A stretch of DNA of 64,000 nt from Chitinophagaceae bacterium (GCA_024508725.1 JANINS010000002.1:247481-311480), one strand, 5' to 3'. Shown: positions 51,879 through 61,243, numbered from the stretch's first letter. Numbers and translations are program-made. The notes: generated from the sequence alone by a model not told the origin.

Positions 51879-53726
51879 ATGAAAAGGAGATATTATAAAG
51901 TACTTTTTGCAGGCGCAATACTTTCGTTGGTATTAACTGCAGGGTGTAAAAAGTTTCTTGATCAGCAGCCAATTACAGACTTGGGTCCTGATATGGTTTT
52001 TGCTGATGTAAACAGCACCTATAAAGCCCTGGCAGGTGTATACTCAAGATTAATGGGCGACCAGGGTTATGGTATTCGTGTGAGTCTTTACTATACTGTT
52101 GATAACGATGAAATGCAGGGACCTACAGGTAGTGATGATGATGACAGAAGAGGGCTTGCAAGGTATAAACCAACAGCTAGTAACCTGCAGTTAAATGCAC
52201 CTTTTAACCAGATGTTCCAGGGTATTGAATATGCAAACATTTGCATTGACAAAATTCCGAAAATGGAAATGTATAGTAATGGTACAGACCAGCAAAAGAA
52301 ACAACTGAGAAGAATGTTGGGCGAGGCTTTAACACTGCGAGCTCAGTTTTATTTCGAAGCTATCAGGAACTGGGGTGATTTGCCTGCCCATTTTAAACCA
52401 GCATATGCACAGGCTTCAGATGTTCCTTTGCCTGTAAGAACGGATCGTGATGTACTGTACGATCAAATACTGGATGATCTTAAAACAGCAGCGGATATTG
52501 TTCCTTGGAGAAATGAACTTACTGCTATAGGTGATCCTGTAGATGAAAGAATTACTAAAGGAACAGTGAAAGGTTTAAGAGCAAGAATTGCCTTGTTCAG
52601 GGGGGGATACTCGCTACGTCAGAATGCTTCTATGCAACGCTCATCTGATTATATGAAGTACTACCAGATAGCAAAAGATGAATGTAACGACATTATCAAT
52701 TCTGGTCAGCATTCTTTAAACGCAAGTTTTAAGGCGTTGTGGAAAGACCAGGTAGGAGCCCGAGCAGTAGCAGATCCTAATGGTGAATTAATGTTCCAGG
52801 CAAGTGCTATAGGTAGTGGAGGTGTAGAAGATAGTAAGCTTGGATATTATAATGGGCCAACTGTAAATGGCCTAGGAAATAAAAGCATTAACGTTCTTCC
52901 AACCTATTTCTATCTGTTTGATTCAACTGATTTAAGAAGAGATGTAACCTGTGTTCCGTACAATGTGCTTGCAGATGGTATTACTAAACAGGGGCAGGCG
53001 ATCACTGCTATTAATGATGGTAAATATCGCAGAGATTGGATATCAAATCCTGTAGTTGCGCCAACAAATGCTATACAATACTTTAGTTTAAAATGGCAGA
53101 TACTTCGCTACTCAGATGTATTATTAATGTTTGCTGAAGCAGAAAATGAAATCAATGGTCCAACTAGTGCTGCATATAATACTATAAACATGGTAAGAAG
53201 AAGAGGCTACGGAAAGCCTGTAGCAACTGCAGATCCAACTGTAGATCTGACTGCCGGATTAAACAAAGCAGATTTTTTTAAAGCAATTGTAAGAGAAAGA
53301 TCATTGGAGTTGGGCGGCGAAGGCGTAAGAAAATTTGACCTAATCAGATGGAACCTTATCGGCACAGCATTTACAGAAACAAAAGCAAACCTTTTAAGAA
53401 TGTCTAACCTACAGGCCATGGTAAATCCAACATACATGCTCGGTTACCCTACCTATAGTATCTCTGGGAATTTACCTATTTCAATGTATTATATTACCAA
53501 CTCTACAGCAGACGATAAGGCTCTTTGGAGAAATTCTTTTTATACTACTGCACCTACTAGTACACCTTCAGGAACCACAAAGGTTACTTGGTTAAGTGCA
53601 GCAATTAACACCACTGCACTTGCAAGATTTGCTACTGGTTTTACGCCTGGTAAATCAGAATTGTATCCAATACCACAGGCTGCAAGAAATGCCAACGCAA
53701 ATCTGATACAAAATCCCGGATACTAA
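51879..53726 (+). CDS. SusD/RagB-type glycan-binding lipoprotein
   Basis: The 615-residue protein has a lipoprotein signal (VLFAGAILSLVLTAGCKKFLD; Cys near residue 23) followed by LDQQPITDLGPDMVFADVNS, the usual SusD start. TPR-type helices and the SusD/RagB C-terminal domain are visible (LGEALTLRAQFYFEAIRNWG near 146-165; ERSLELGGEGVRKFDLIRWN near 475-494, a highly conserved family segment). It sits on the cell surface as the lid of the SusC channel and captures oligosaccharides. It starts 18 bp after SusC. The terminator that follows probably reduces expression of the downstream lyase relative to the SusCD pair. Confidence 0.95.
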   Translation: MKRRYYKVLFAGAILSLVLTAGCKKFLDQQPITDLGPDMVFADVNSTYKALAGVYSRLMGDQGYGIRVSLYYTVDNDEMQGPTGSDDDDRRGLARYKPTASNLQLNAPFNQMFQGIEYANICIDKIPKMEMYSNGTDQQKKQLRRMLGEALTLRAQFYFEAIRNWGDLPAHFKPAYAQASDVPLPVRTDRDVLYDQILDDLKTAADIVPWRNELTAIGDPVDERITKGTVKGLRARIALFRGGYSLRQNASMQRSSDYMKYYQIAKDECNDIINSGQHSLNASFKALWKDQVGARAVADPNGELMFQASAIGSGGVEDSKLGYYNGPTVNGLGNKSINVLPTYFYLFDSTDLRRDVTCVPYNVLADGITKQGQAITAINDGKYRRDWISNPVVAPTNAIQYFSLKWQILRYSDVLLMFAEAENEINGPTSAAYNTINMVRRRGYGKPVATADPTVDLTAGLNKADFFKAIVRERSLELGGEGVRKFDLIRWNLIGTAFTETKANLLRMSNLQAMVNPTYMLGYPTYSISGNLPISMYYITNSTADDKALWRNSFYTTAPTSTPSGTTKVTWLSAAINTTALARFATGFTPGKSELYPIPQAARNANANLIQNPGY

Positions 53727-53750
53727 TCAATATCCTATTCTAAATATCGA

Positions 53751-53780
53751 GGCTGCTTTTACGAGCAGCCTTATTTTTTA
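53751..53780 (+). terminator. Terminator between SusD and PL1 lyase genes
   Basis: Perfect 8-bp stem AGGCTGCT/AGCAGCCT with a 6-nt loop, followed by TATTTTTT. It lies inside the locus, 25 bp after the SusD stop, and may set SusCD above lyase expression. Confidence 0.85.
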
Positions 53781-53790
53781 AAAGCAGAAT

Positions 53791-55206
53791 ATGTTAGTAA
53801 GAAGTACAGCGTTGCTGAGTATTATGTTTTTGGTGCTTTCCTGCAGTTCAAAGATCGCACCTGCAACAGCACAGGCTGATGATGATCGTGCCATTGCTTT
53901 TCCCGGTGCAGACGGATTTGGCAAATACACTACAGGTGGTCGTGGTGGCAGAGTGATCATTGTTACCAACCTTAATGATAAGGGTGAAGGAAGCTTACGA
54001 GCTGCATTGGAAACAAAGAAACCTGCCATTATTGTTTTTGCTGTTTCCGGCACTATTCATCTGGAAACTCCGCTTGCGATCTATTCTAATACAACTATCG
54101 CCGGACAATCAGCTCCGGGTGATGGAATTTGTATAGCCGATCAGCCTGTATCGTTGAAGGGCGATAACATCATTGTTCGATACATGCGATTTAGAATGGG
54201 TGATCGATATGCGAATAAAGGAATGGTTGACGGTGCAGGAAGTGATGATGCTTTCGGAGGTGTAAAACGCAATAACATCATTATAGATCATTGCAGTCTT
54301 AGCTGGAGCACCGATGAAGTATTTAGTGTGTATGCAGGTGACAGTGTTACACTGCAATGGAACCTCATCTCTGAACCATTGAATTATTCTTATCATTTCG
54401 AAAAAGGCGATAAGGATTTCGAGAACCATGGCTTTGGAGCAATATGGGGTGGATTGCATGCAACATTTCATCACAACCTGTTTGCTCATTGCAACAGCAG
54501 AACACCAAGATTTAATGGCATCCGTCATACAGCGATCGAGAACTGCGATTTCAGGAATAATGTGATCTATAACTGGGGAAATAACAATGTATATGCCGGT
54601 GAGGGAGGAACATACAATATCGTAAACAACTATTACAAGTATGGTCCGGATACAAAAGCATCAGTAAAGTTTCGGATAGCCAATCCTTTTAAAAGAGAAG
54701 ATATTCCATTTGGTAAATGGTATGTAGATGGAAATTATGTAGATGGATCACAGGGTATCTCCGCCAATAACTGGCTTGGCGTTACAATGGATAAGGGAAC
54801 TGCTGAAGATGCAGCCATCGCAAAATTATCGCAACCTTTTTCTTTTGTTCTGGATAGATCAGAAACAGCAGTTGAAGCATACGAATCTGTTTTAAAAAGT
54901 GTAGGTGCTTCGTTCAGAAGGGATACGCTTGATCAAAGAATAATCAGTAATGTACAAAACCGTACAGGAAGGATCATCGATGTGCAGGGTGGATTTCCAC
55001 ATGGGACACCTTATAGTTTGTCTCAAACAGCCTGGCCTTTACTAAAAAGTAGTTCAGCACCTGTTGATACTGATAAAGACGGTATACCTGACGATTGGGA
55101 GCAAGAAAATAGTTTGAATGCTTCAGATGCTTCAGATGCAATAAAAACAGCATTGCACCGGTTTTATACCAATATCGAGGTGTATCTAAATAGCATCATC
55201 AAATAA
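53791..55206 (+). CDS. PL1-type pectate lyase lipoprotein
   Basis: The 471-residue protein has a lipoprotein-like signal (MLVRSTALLSIMFLVLSCSS). A pectate lyase family 1 type beta-helix follows: AFPGADGFGKYTTGGRGG (about 35-52), IVTNLNDKGEGSLRAAL, IIVFAVSGTIHL, IIDHCSLSWSTDEVFSVY (about 167-184), HHNLFAHCNSRTPRF (about 229-243, with the conserved NLF...R.PR segment carrying the catalytic Arg) and FRNNVIYNWGNNNVYAGEGG. Near the C-terminus DTDKDGIPDDWEQ is a thrombospondin-type-3 calcium-binding repeat. It cleaves polygalacturonate by beta-elimination, probably at the outer membrane. It follows SusD across a terminator. Confidence 0.92.
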   Translation: MLVRSTALLSIMFLVLSCSSKIAPATAQADDDRAIAFPGADGFGKYTTGGRGGRVIIVTNLNDKGEGSLRAALETKKPAIIVFAVSGTIHLETPLAIYSNTTIAGQSAPGDGICIADQPVSLKGDNIIVRYMRFRMGDRYANKGMVDGAGSDDAFGGVKRNNIIIDHCSLSWSTDEVFSVYAGDSVTLQWNLISEPLNYSYHFEKGDKDFENHGFGAIWGGLHATFHHNLFAHCNSRTPRFNGIRHTAIENCDFRNNVIYNWGNNNVYAGEGGTYNIVNNYYKYGPDTKASVKFRIANPFKREDIPFGKWYVDGNYVDGSQGISANNWLGVTMDKGTAEDAAIAKLSQPFSFVLDRSETAVEAYESVLKSVGASFRRDTLDQRIISNVQNRTGRIIDVQGGFPHGTPYSLSQTAWPLLKSSSAPVDTDKDGIPDDWEQENSLNASDASDAIKTALHRFYTNIEVYLNSIIK

Positions 55207-55209
55207 AGG

Positions 55210-55223
55210 CGAAAACGATTGCG
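55210..55223. promoter_or_regulatory. LacI-type operator 3 (degenerate)
   Basis: CGAAAACGATTGCG, matching the operator consensus with changes on both arms, right after the PL1 stop and 84 bp before the next gene. Weakest of the five. Confidence 0.55.
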
Positions 55224-55306
55224 TAGAATTAAGTAGTGGTTTTGTTGCTTATCATCAATTTTCTATCGGAATGACTATATTTTTATCCATTAATAAATCA
55301 GCCAGT

Positions 55307-56425
55307 ATGAAAAAAAAATTACATTTTTTAAGTCTTCTAATATGTCTTTGTAGTCTATCCGCAAATGCACAAGATACGCTTTGGAAAGAGGGTTTTACAA
55401 GAGGTGGAGTTTCAAACTTCCCTGTAACTTCTGGTACAGCAGCTGCATCTCCCGGTCAGTACTATATCTCATCTGCAGGACTTACGTGGTATGGCTATGG
55501 TCTTTATAATGCGAATTCAAGTCAGAATTGTACTAATGCAGCAGGTAATAACGATCATATAAGATTGTTGGGAGCTACTACACCGGATTCTGCTTTTATT
55601 GTAACTCCTGTTGCGAATTGGGCAGGCATCAATAGAATAGGTTTTAAAAGAAACAGAACAAATAAGCGTTACACATTTTATTGGACTTCTGACACCCTGG
55701 CTACCACTACTAACTGGATATTTGCAGCACACTTGCCAGCTTGGGGTTATCCAACATGTACAGATACTTTTGTTACCATCAATCAAATGAGTGCCAGGAG
55801 AGTTAAAATTGCTATTCAGTCAAATAATGATACTGATATTGATAGCATGTACCAAACAACGATACGTATTCTCCCAATTGTTTTTTCGGGAGCAAATGCT
55901 TATACTAAAGAAGCAGGCGTTCAAATTGAATGGTCGTCTTCCCGTGAGATAAATACCCATCAGTATATTATCGAAAGATCTGGTAATGGAAATGATTTCA
56001 GGCAAATTGCAGTAGTAGCTGCTAGCGGAAATAGTAATTCTTCTAAGAAGTACTATTTATTTGATGCTCATCCATTACTTGGTATTAATCTTTATCGGAT
56101 TAAAGTATTGGACGCTGATGGGCAATTTATGTATTCGTCAGTTTTAAAAGTGAATACAAGTAGTTCTAAGGTTGAAATATCCGTAGCACCCAATCCTATT
56201 AAAGATGGAGTTCTCAATATTCAGCTTTCGAGTTTAACGAAGGGAAGTTATAGTATTAAACTATTCAATAACGTTGGACAATTGGTATTAAACACTCAAT
56301 TATCAACAGATGGTGGTTCTCTCAGTCAATCCTTTACACTTCCGTCTACTGTAAAAGCAGGTATGTATAATCTTCAGCTTAGCGGTGGTGATGTGAAGAT
56401 CAGTAAACGTGTGGTTGTACAGTAA
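55307..56425 (+). CDS. T9SS-exported protein with unknown N-terminal domain
   Basis: The ATG at 55307 gives the signal peptide MKKKLHFLSLLICLCSLSANAQ (372 residues in all). Residues 25-195 form a beta-rich domain I cannot assign (LWKEGFTRGGVSNFPVTSGT ... NRIGFKRNRTNKRYTFYW ... RRVKIAIQSNNDTDID). They are followed by the fibronectin-like module also seen in the PL9 and methylesterase proteins (IEWSSSREINTHQYIIERS ... INLYRIKVLDADGQFMYSS) and a type A sorting domain (APNPIKDGVLNIQL to KRVVVQ). With operators 3 and 4 on either side and a terminator, it is a unit of the pectin locus. A carbohydrate-binding role or a new enzyme is the obvious guess. Confidence 0.8.
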   Translation: MKKKLHFLSLLICLCSLSANAQDTLWKEGFTRGGVSNFPVTSGTAAASPGQYYISSAGLTWYGYGLYNANSSQNCTNAAGNNDHIRLLGATTPDSAFIVTPVANWAGINRIGFKRNRTNKRYTFYWTSDTLATTTNWIFAAHLPAWGYPTCTDTFVTINQMSARRVKIAIQSNNDTDIDSMYQTTIRILPIVFSGANAYTKEAGVQIEWSSSREINTHQYIIERSGNGNDFRQIAVVAASGNSNSSKKYYLFDAHPLLGINLYRIKVLDADGQFMYSSVLKVNTSSSKVEISVAPNPIKDGVLNIQLSSLTKGSYSIKLFNNVGQLVLNTQLSTDGGSLSQSFTLPSTVKAGMYNLQLSGGDVKISKRVVVQ

Positions 56426-56450
56426 ATGCTCATAGTAAAGGTTTATATTA

Positions 56451-56479
56451 AAAGAGAGGCAAAAGCCTCTCTTTTTTAT
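56451..56479 (+). terminator. Terminator after the T9SS protein gene
   Basis: Perfect 10-bp stem AAAGAGAGGC/GCCTCTCTTT with an AAAA loop and T-run, directly touching operator 4. Confidence 0.9.
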
Positions 56480-56493
56480 TGCAAACGTTTGCA
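56480..56493. promoter_or_regulatory. LacI-type operator 4 (upstream of pectin methylesterase)
   Basis: TGCAAACGTTTGCA, identical to operator 1, 91 bp before the methylesterase start codon. Confidence 0.85.
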
Positions 56494-56583
56494 CAAATAA
56501 ACACCCGCTAGTCATTCTGGAAATGGCTAAAATAACTCAGCTTAGAGGTGATTAAACCGATTGCTCATCCAGATTTCATACTC

Positions 56584-59481
56584 ATGAAAAATTCTACACG
56601 CTTGTCAAGATTCCTTCTTGTTGCAGTATTGCTGATCATTACTTCTGCATCTTATGCTTACGATGTTGTTGTTGCCAAAGACGGAACAGGTAACTACGCC
56701 ACCGTACAGGCTGCTATTGATGCAGCTCCAGCCAATAGTGCAGTTCCTTATACCATTTTTATCAAGAATGGTAAGTATAGGGAAAAGATCACTGTTCCTT
56801 CTAACAAACCTTTTTTACAGTTGACAGGTGAGAGTGTTGCCGGGGTATTTGTTTATTATGATGATCCTGCAACGGTGTTAGGAACACAGAACTCAGCCAG
56901 TTTTACTATCAATGCAAACGATTTTACAGCTGTAAATATTACTTTTGCGAATACTTTCAATTATGATTCTGCTAATGCTGCTGGCCAGCAAGGATTACAG
57001 GCTGTAGCAGTATTGGTAAATGCCGATAGAGCAGCTTTTAAAAACTGTAGGTTCTTGGGTAACCAGGATACACTTTATGCAAAAGGAAGTGGAACTCCAA
57101 GACACTATTTTAAGAATTGTTACATCGATGGTATTATTGATTTCATCTTTGGAAGTTCCGTAGCAGTCTTCGACTCTTGCGTTATTTATGCAAAGGCCAG
57201 AACAGCATCAGGTAGTTCATATATAACGGCTGCAAATACTCCAGGTGGTCAGGCTTATGGTTATGTATTCCGTGATTGTAAGTTCCCTGCTCATACAGGA
57301 TCTACAACGTATTATTTCGGAAGGCCATGGCAAAATGATGGAAGCTCATCTCCATCTGCAGAAAATAAAACTGCTGTTCTCAACAGTAGATTGAGTGATA
57401 AGATCAGGCCAGAAGGTTGGTCAACTTGGAATGCAAGCACTAATACATCATTGATCCAATACAATGAATACAATAGTCAGTACTTTAATGGCACTTTAGT
57501 AGATGTTAGCCAACGTACACCTTGGTCAAACCAGTTGAGTGCTGTACAAGCAGCAAATTATAGCAATGCCAATATGTTTGGTACATGGGATCCATGTGCT
57601 GTGCTGGCAGGGTTTTGTAATAGCAGTTCACCTAATATCGCTATAGCAAATTTCAAAGCGGCAAAAGGTACTACAACATCAACTTTCAATTGGAACATTA
57701 GCTGGCCGATAGACCAGGTTAAATACGAGCTTTTCAGATCAACTACAACCCGAAACGGTGTTTATACTAAAGTGAACGAGGTAACAGCTACCAATGATAC
57801 TTTGATAAACTTCTCACTTACTGATCCTAATCCGCCATCTGGAAGTATTTACTATTATTATGTTCTTGCATCCAGAACCGGATTAGCCAGCAACTATACT
57901 GATACCGTACAGATATCAAGTGCACCAACAATTAATATTTCCGGAACACTTTCTATGTTCTATCAAAACGTTGGCTCTCCTTCCGGAACTCAGACATACG
58001 TTGTGTCAGGAACAGATCTTCAAAGTGATGTAACTATTACACCACCTGCTCAGTTTGAAATATCAAACAATGGCGGAACAAACTGGTATACTAATGCTTC
58101 ACCACTAGTGTTATCTCCAGTTGCAGGGTTGTTAGCTAACACTACCATTACAGTAAGACTAAACGCTCCTGCTGCAAATACATATACAGGAAATATTGTT
58201 CATACAAGTACAAATGCTGAGACTAAGAATGTTGCTGCCAATGGTACTACAGTAAATGCACCGGCTGTTACTTATGTATCTGTTCTGCATTTCCCGTTTA
58301 CTTATACTTCACAAAATTCGGATAGTGCAGGTAGCAGACCTACAGGTGTTCTCCCTTCTACAGTTACTACTAATAGGATTTATAACTCTGGGTCAATCTC
58401 AACTACCGGTGCTTTGCCTGCATTTAGTACGCCTTATGGTAAAGCATTCTTCAGTAGTCCAACAACTGAAGGTTCATGGAGTAGTGGTGCCGGCGGTAAT
58501 GGCGGAAATTTATTGCCATCTGTTTATCAACAGTTCGTTATTAAGGCTGATGTAGGATACAGAGTAAGGATCGATTCTATTTACCTGAATGCAGCATTTT
58601 ATGCTACCAGTTCAGGAACTAAGTTCGCCATAGCTTATTCTTATCATGGCTTTGCACCTTCATCACAGGATCCAAATTCAGATTCTACAGGTGTTACCCC
58701 GAATGTGTATCCATATGCAAGTGGAACTTTAGGTGGTGTAGCTTTAGCACAACAGAACAACGGACCAGCCGCAGCTACATATAATTTTAAATATGCGGTA
58801 AATGCAGCCAATCCTTTGAATGGATTAACCGTTTCCGGCGATTCAACCTTGACTATCAGAATTTATTTTTCTTGCAGCAGTAGTAGTGGTAACAGATATG
58901 GTATGTTGAAAGATGTGATCTTCAGAGGTCTTGTTAACTCACTCGGTACAATGCCAATCACTCTCACCTCGTTCGATGGTTCATACAATGGCAATTCGGT
59001 AGCACTTAACTGGAATACCGTAAATGAAGTAGGAGTTAAAGAATTCCAGGTAGAAAGAAGTAGCAACGGAAGAGAATACCAAAGCATCGGTAAAGTAGCT
59101 GCTGCAGGACCATCTTCAGCTAAATATTCTTTCGTGGATGCAAAACCAATCGAAGGAGCAAATTATTACCGATTGAAGATCGTTGATAAAGATGGAAGCT
59201 TCTCTTATTCAAAAGTGATCGTTATCAATACAAAACCAACATCAGCGATCAGTGTATATCCAAATCCTGCCGGTGAAACACTTACGCTCACTCATACAAG
59301 AGCAATAAACAAAGCAGTTGTTGAAATTTATTCTGTTGATGGAAAACGGATCAATACTTACCATGTACAGCCTTCAGCAATTCAGTCTACCATTGACGTT
59401 TCTGAACTTGTTAAAGGAACCTACATGTTGATCTATTCTGATGGTGTTAACAAGACATCTTCTAAATTTATCAAGTTATAA
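56584..59481 (+). CDS. Multidomain pectin methylesterase (CE8) with T9SS domain
   Basis: From the ATG at 56584 (a GTG at 56548 is less likely) the 965-residue protein has a signal peptide. The pectin methylesterase beta-helix follows (about 27-345): VAKDGTGNYATVQAAIDAAP, the catalytic GNQDTLYAKGSG and IDGIIDFIFGSSVAVFDSC, and FGRPW. Then come a fibronectin type III module (about 355-440), a Bacteroidota Ig-like module (SGTDLQSDVTITPPAQFEIS, about 450-555), and an unassigned domain of about 220 residues (560-780: LHFPFTYTSQNSDSAGSRPT ... GNRYGMLKDVIFRG). The protein ends with the shared T9SS-associated module and a sorting domain (YPNPAGETLTLTH). It removes methyl groups from pectin so that lyases can cut. 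Confidence 0.93.
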   Translation: MKNSTRLSRFLLVAVLLIITSASYAYDVVVAKDGTGNYATVQAAIDAAPANSAVPYTIFIKNGKYREKITVPSNKPFLQLTGESVAGVFVYYDDPATVLGTQNSASFTINANDFTAVNITFANTFNYDSANAAGQQGLQAVAVLVNADRAAFKNCRFLGNQDTLYAKGSGTPRHYFKNCYIDGIIDFIFGSSVAVFDSCVIYAKARTASGSSYITAANTPGGQAYGYVFRDCKFPAHTGSTTYYFGRPWQNDGSSSPSAENKTAVLNSRLSDKIRPEGWSTWNASTNTSLIQYNEYNSQYFNGTLVDVSQRTPWSNQLSAVQAANYSNANMFGTWDPCAVLAGFCNSSSPNIAIANFKAAKGTTTSTFNWNISWPIDQVKYELFRSTTTRNGVYTKVNEVTATNDTLINFSLTDPNPPSGSIYYYYVLASRTGLASNYTDTVQISSAPTINISGTLSMFYQNVGSPSGTQTYVVSGTDLQSDVTITPPAQFEISNNGGTNWYTNASPLVLSPVAGLLANTTITVRLNAPAANTYTGNIVHTSTNAETKNVAANGTTVNAPAVTYVSVLHFPFTYTSQNSDSAGSRPTGVLPSTVTTNRIYNSGSISTTGALPAFSTPYGKAFFSSPTTEGSWSSGAGGNGGNLLPSVYQQFVIKADVGYRVRIDSIYLNAAFYATSSGTKFAIAYSYHGFAPSSQDPNSDSTGVTPNVYPYASGTLGGVALAQQNNGPAAATYNFKYAVNAANPLNGLTVSGDSTLTIRIYFSCSSSSGNRYGMLKDVIFRGLVNSLGTMPITLTSFDGSYNGNSVALNWNTVNEVGVKEFQVERSSNGREYQSIGKVAAAGPSSAKYSFVDAKPIEGANYYRLKIVDKDGSFSYSKVIVINTKPTSAISVYPNPAGETLTLTHTRAINKAVVEIYSVDGKRINTYHVQPSAIQSTIDVSELVKGTYMLIYSDGVNKTSSKFIKL

Positions 59482-59482
59482 T

Positions 59483-60241
59483 ATGAAGAACCATACGTTT
59501 TGGATAACAGCCATGCTCTTTTGCATGGCTTTTATTTCTCCTGACCAGAAGAAAAAGATCACCGTTTGGCTGGCAGGTGATTCAACAATGGCTGTTAAAG
59601 AAACCAAGGCTTACCCGGAAACGGGATGGGGAATGCCATTTGCGTATTTCTTCGACTCTTCTGTTACAGTAAAGAACATCGCAAAGAACGGAAGGAGTAC
59701 AAGAACATTTATTTCTGAAAAGTTGTGGGAGTCGATATCGACAAACATACAGGAAGGTGATTATGTGTTCATTCAATTTGGTCACAATGATGAATCGAAA
59801 GAAAAAACAGATCGTTATACTTCACCGGAAGATTACAAAGCAAATCTTATAAAGTTTATTTCAGAGACCAGAGCTAAAAAAGGAAATCCTGTGCTACTTA
59901 CACCTGTATCAAGACGTAAGTTTAAAGACACAACACAAATACCTACGCATGAATTATATTCAGCTTTGGTTAGAGATGTTGCGAAAGAGCAGAATGTTCC
60001 TTTGATTGATCTTGACGCAAAAAGCATGGAGTTATATCAAAAGTTTGGTGCTGAAACCTCTAAGCTTTTGTTCCTGCAATTAAAGCCTGGCGAACATCCC
60101 AATTACCCGGATGGAAAAGAAGACAATACACACTTCAATGAACTTGGTGCAAGATTGATCGCACAGGTTGTTTTGCAAAGTATCAGGGATATTAAACTAG
60201 AATTGGCAGACAGGATAGTTGTACCTAAACCAAAAAAATGA
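59483..60241 (+). CDS. SGNH hydrolase, rhamnogalacturonan acetylesterase-like (CE12)
   Basis: The 252-residue protein has a signal peptide (MKNHTFWITAMLFCMAFIS). SGNH blocks follow in order: VWLAGDSTMAVKE (block I, Ser near residue 36), AKNGRSTRTF (block II Gly), FIQFGHNDESK (block III Asn) and GKEDNTHFNELGARL (block V Asp/His). These blocks and the length match family CE12 rhamnogalacturonan/pectin acetylesterases. It removes acetyl groups from pectin backbones. The ATG at 59483 lies one base after the methylesterase stop, and its last 4 bases overlap the second methylesterase start, so the three are translated from one message. Confidence 0.9.
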   Translation: MKNHTFWITAMLFCMAFISPDQKKKITVWLAGDSTMAVKETKAYPETGWGMPFAYFFDSSVTVKNIAKNGRSTRTFISEKLWESISTNIQEGDYVFIQFGHNDESKEKTDRYTSPEDYKANLIKFISETRAKKGNPVLLTPVSRRKFKDTTQIPTHELYSALVRDVAKEQNVPLIDLDAKSMELYQKFGAETSKLLFLQLKPGEHPNYPDGKEDNTHFNELGARLIAQVVLQSIRDIKLELADRIVVPKPKK

Positions 60242-61197
60242 AACAGCTCAGATTAGTGATATTATTTTGTTTTGGTTGGATAATTTCTTTCAGCCAGAAC
60301 AAGATCATTGTTGCACAGGATGGAAGTGGAAACTACAAAACTATACAGGCAGCTTTAGATGCCATTCCATCAGGTAATGATACTCCTGTGATCATCCAGG
60401 TTAAAAAAGGAATATATAAGGAAGTAATTACCGTTGATGCCAGGAAAAATAAAATCACTTTGATCGGTCTTGAAAAAGATCCGAAAGATGTAGTGTTCAC
60501 TTTCAACAATCATGCTGGTACCCGTTTGCCAAATGGCGATACACTCAACACCTGGACATGTGGTTCCTTTTTTGTTTATGGAAATGATTTTCATGCTGAG
60601 AATATCACATTCGAAAACAATGCTGGCTTCACCGCAGGACAAGCAGTTGCTTTACGAGTAGAAGGTAACAGGGCTTCTTATAAAAACTGCCGTATGGTAG
60701 GTTTCCAGGATGTTTTGTTTCTGAGCGGTTCAGGTGTTAAGCATTATTTCGAAGACTGCTATATTGAAGGAACAACTGATTTTATTTTTGGTGCTGCAAC
60801 AGCAGTGTTCAAAAATTGTTTGATCCATAGTAAGAAGAACTCTCATGTAACAGCAGCATCAACAAATAGCATCATACCTTTTGGTTTCGTTTTCTTTGAT
60901 TGTAAACTCACTGCAGATAGTAATATCAATAAAGTTTCTTTGGGAAGACCGTGGAGCCCTACTGCAAGTGTAACTTATATCAATTGCTGGCTTGGTTCAC
61001 ATATTATCGCTGAAGGTTGGAATAATTGGAAAAATCCTGCAAATGAATCTACTGCAAGATATGCAGAGTATAAAAGTAGTGGTCCCGGAGCAAATGTTGA
61101 CGCAAGAGTAAAATGGACAAAGCAGTTAACAGATGAAGAGGTGAAAAGATTCACCGTTGAAAATATACTTGGTCCGTGGCAGCCGTTAAAACGTTGA
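60238..61197 (+). CDS. Second pectin methylesterase (CE8)
   Basis: The 319-residue protein has a signal peptide (LRLVILFCFGWIISFSQ) and a single pectin methylesterase domain: VAQDGSGNYKTIQAALDAIP, MVGFQDVLFLSGSG (about 155-168, with V where most have T in QDTL), EGTTDFIFGAATAVFKNC (about 178-195, both catalytic Asp regions) and SLGRPWSPT. It lacks the extra modules and the T9SS domain of the first esterase, so it is probably periplasmic and acts on imported oligomers. Its ATG overlaps the acetylesterase stop (ATGA). An interspersed repeat copy follows the stop. Confidence 0.93.
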   Translation: MKQLRLVILFCFGWIISFSQNKIIVAQDGSGNYKTIQAALDAIPSGNDTPVIIQVKKGIYKEVITVDARKNKITLIGLEKDPKDVVFTFNNHAGTRLPNGDTLNTWTCGSFFVYGNDFHAENITFENNAGFTAGQAVALRVEGNRASYKNCRMVGFQDVLFLSGSGVKHYFEDCYIEGTTDFIFGAATAVFKNCLIHSKKNSHVTAASTNSIIPFGFVFFDCKLTADSNINKVSLGRPWSPTASVTYINCWLGSHIIAEGWNNWKNPANESTARYAEYKSSGPGANVDARVKWTKQLTDEEVKRFTVENILGPWQPLKR

Positions 61198-61223
61198 GTT
61201 ACTTGTTCAGAAGGATCGTTGCA

Positions 61224-61243
61224 GTTGAAGAGTGCGATGCAAC
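61224..61243 (+). repeat. Interspersed leader repeat, copy 7
   Basis: GTTGAAGAGTGCGATGCAAC, upstream of and in line with the oxidoreductase gene at 61289. It is the only copy inside the pectin locus and the only one right of 18 kb. Confidence 0.7.
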
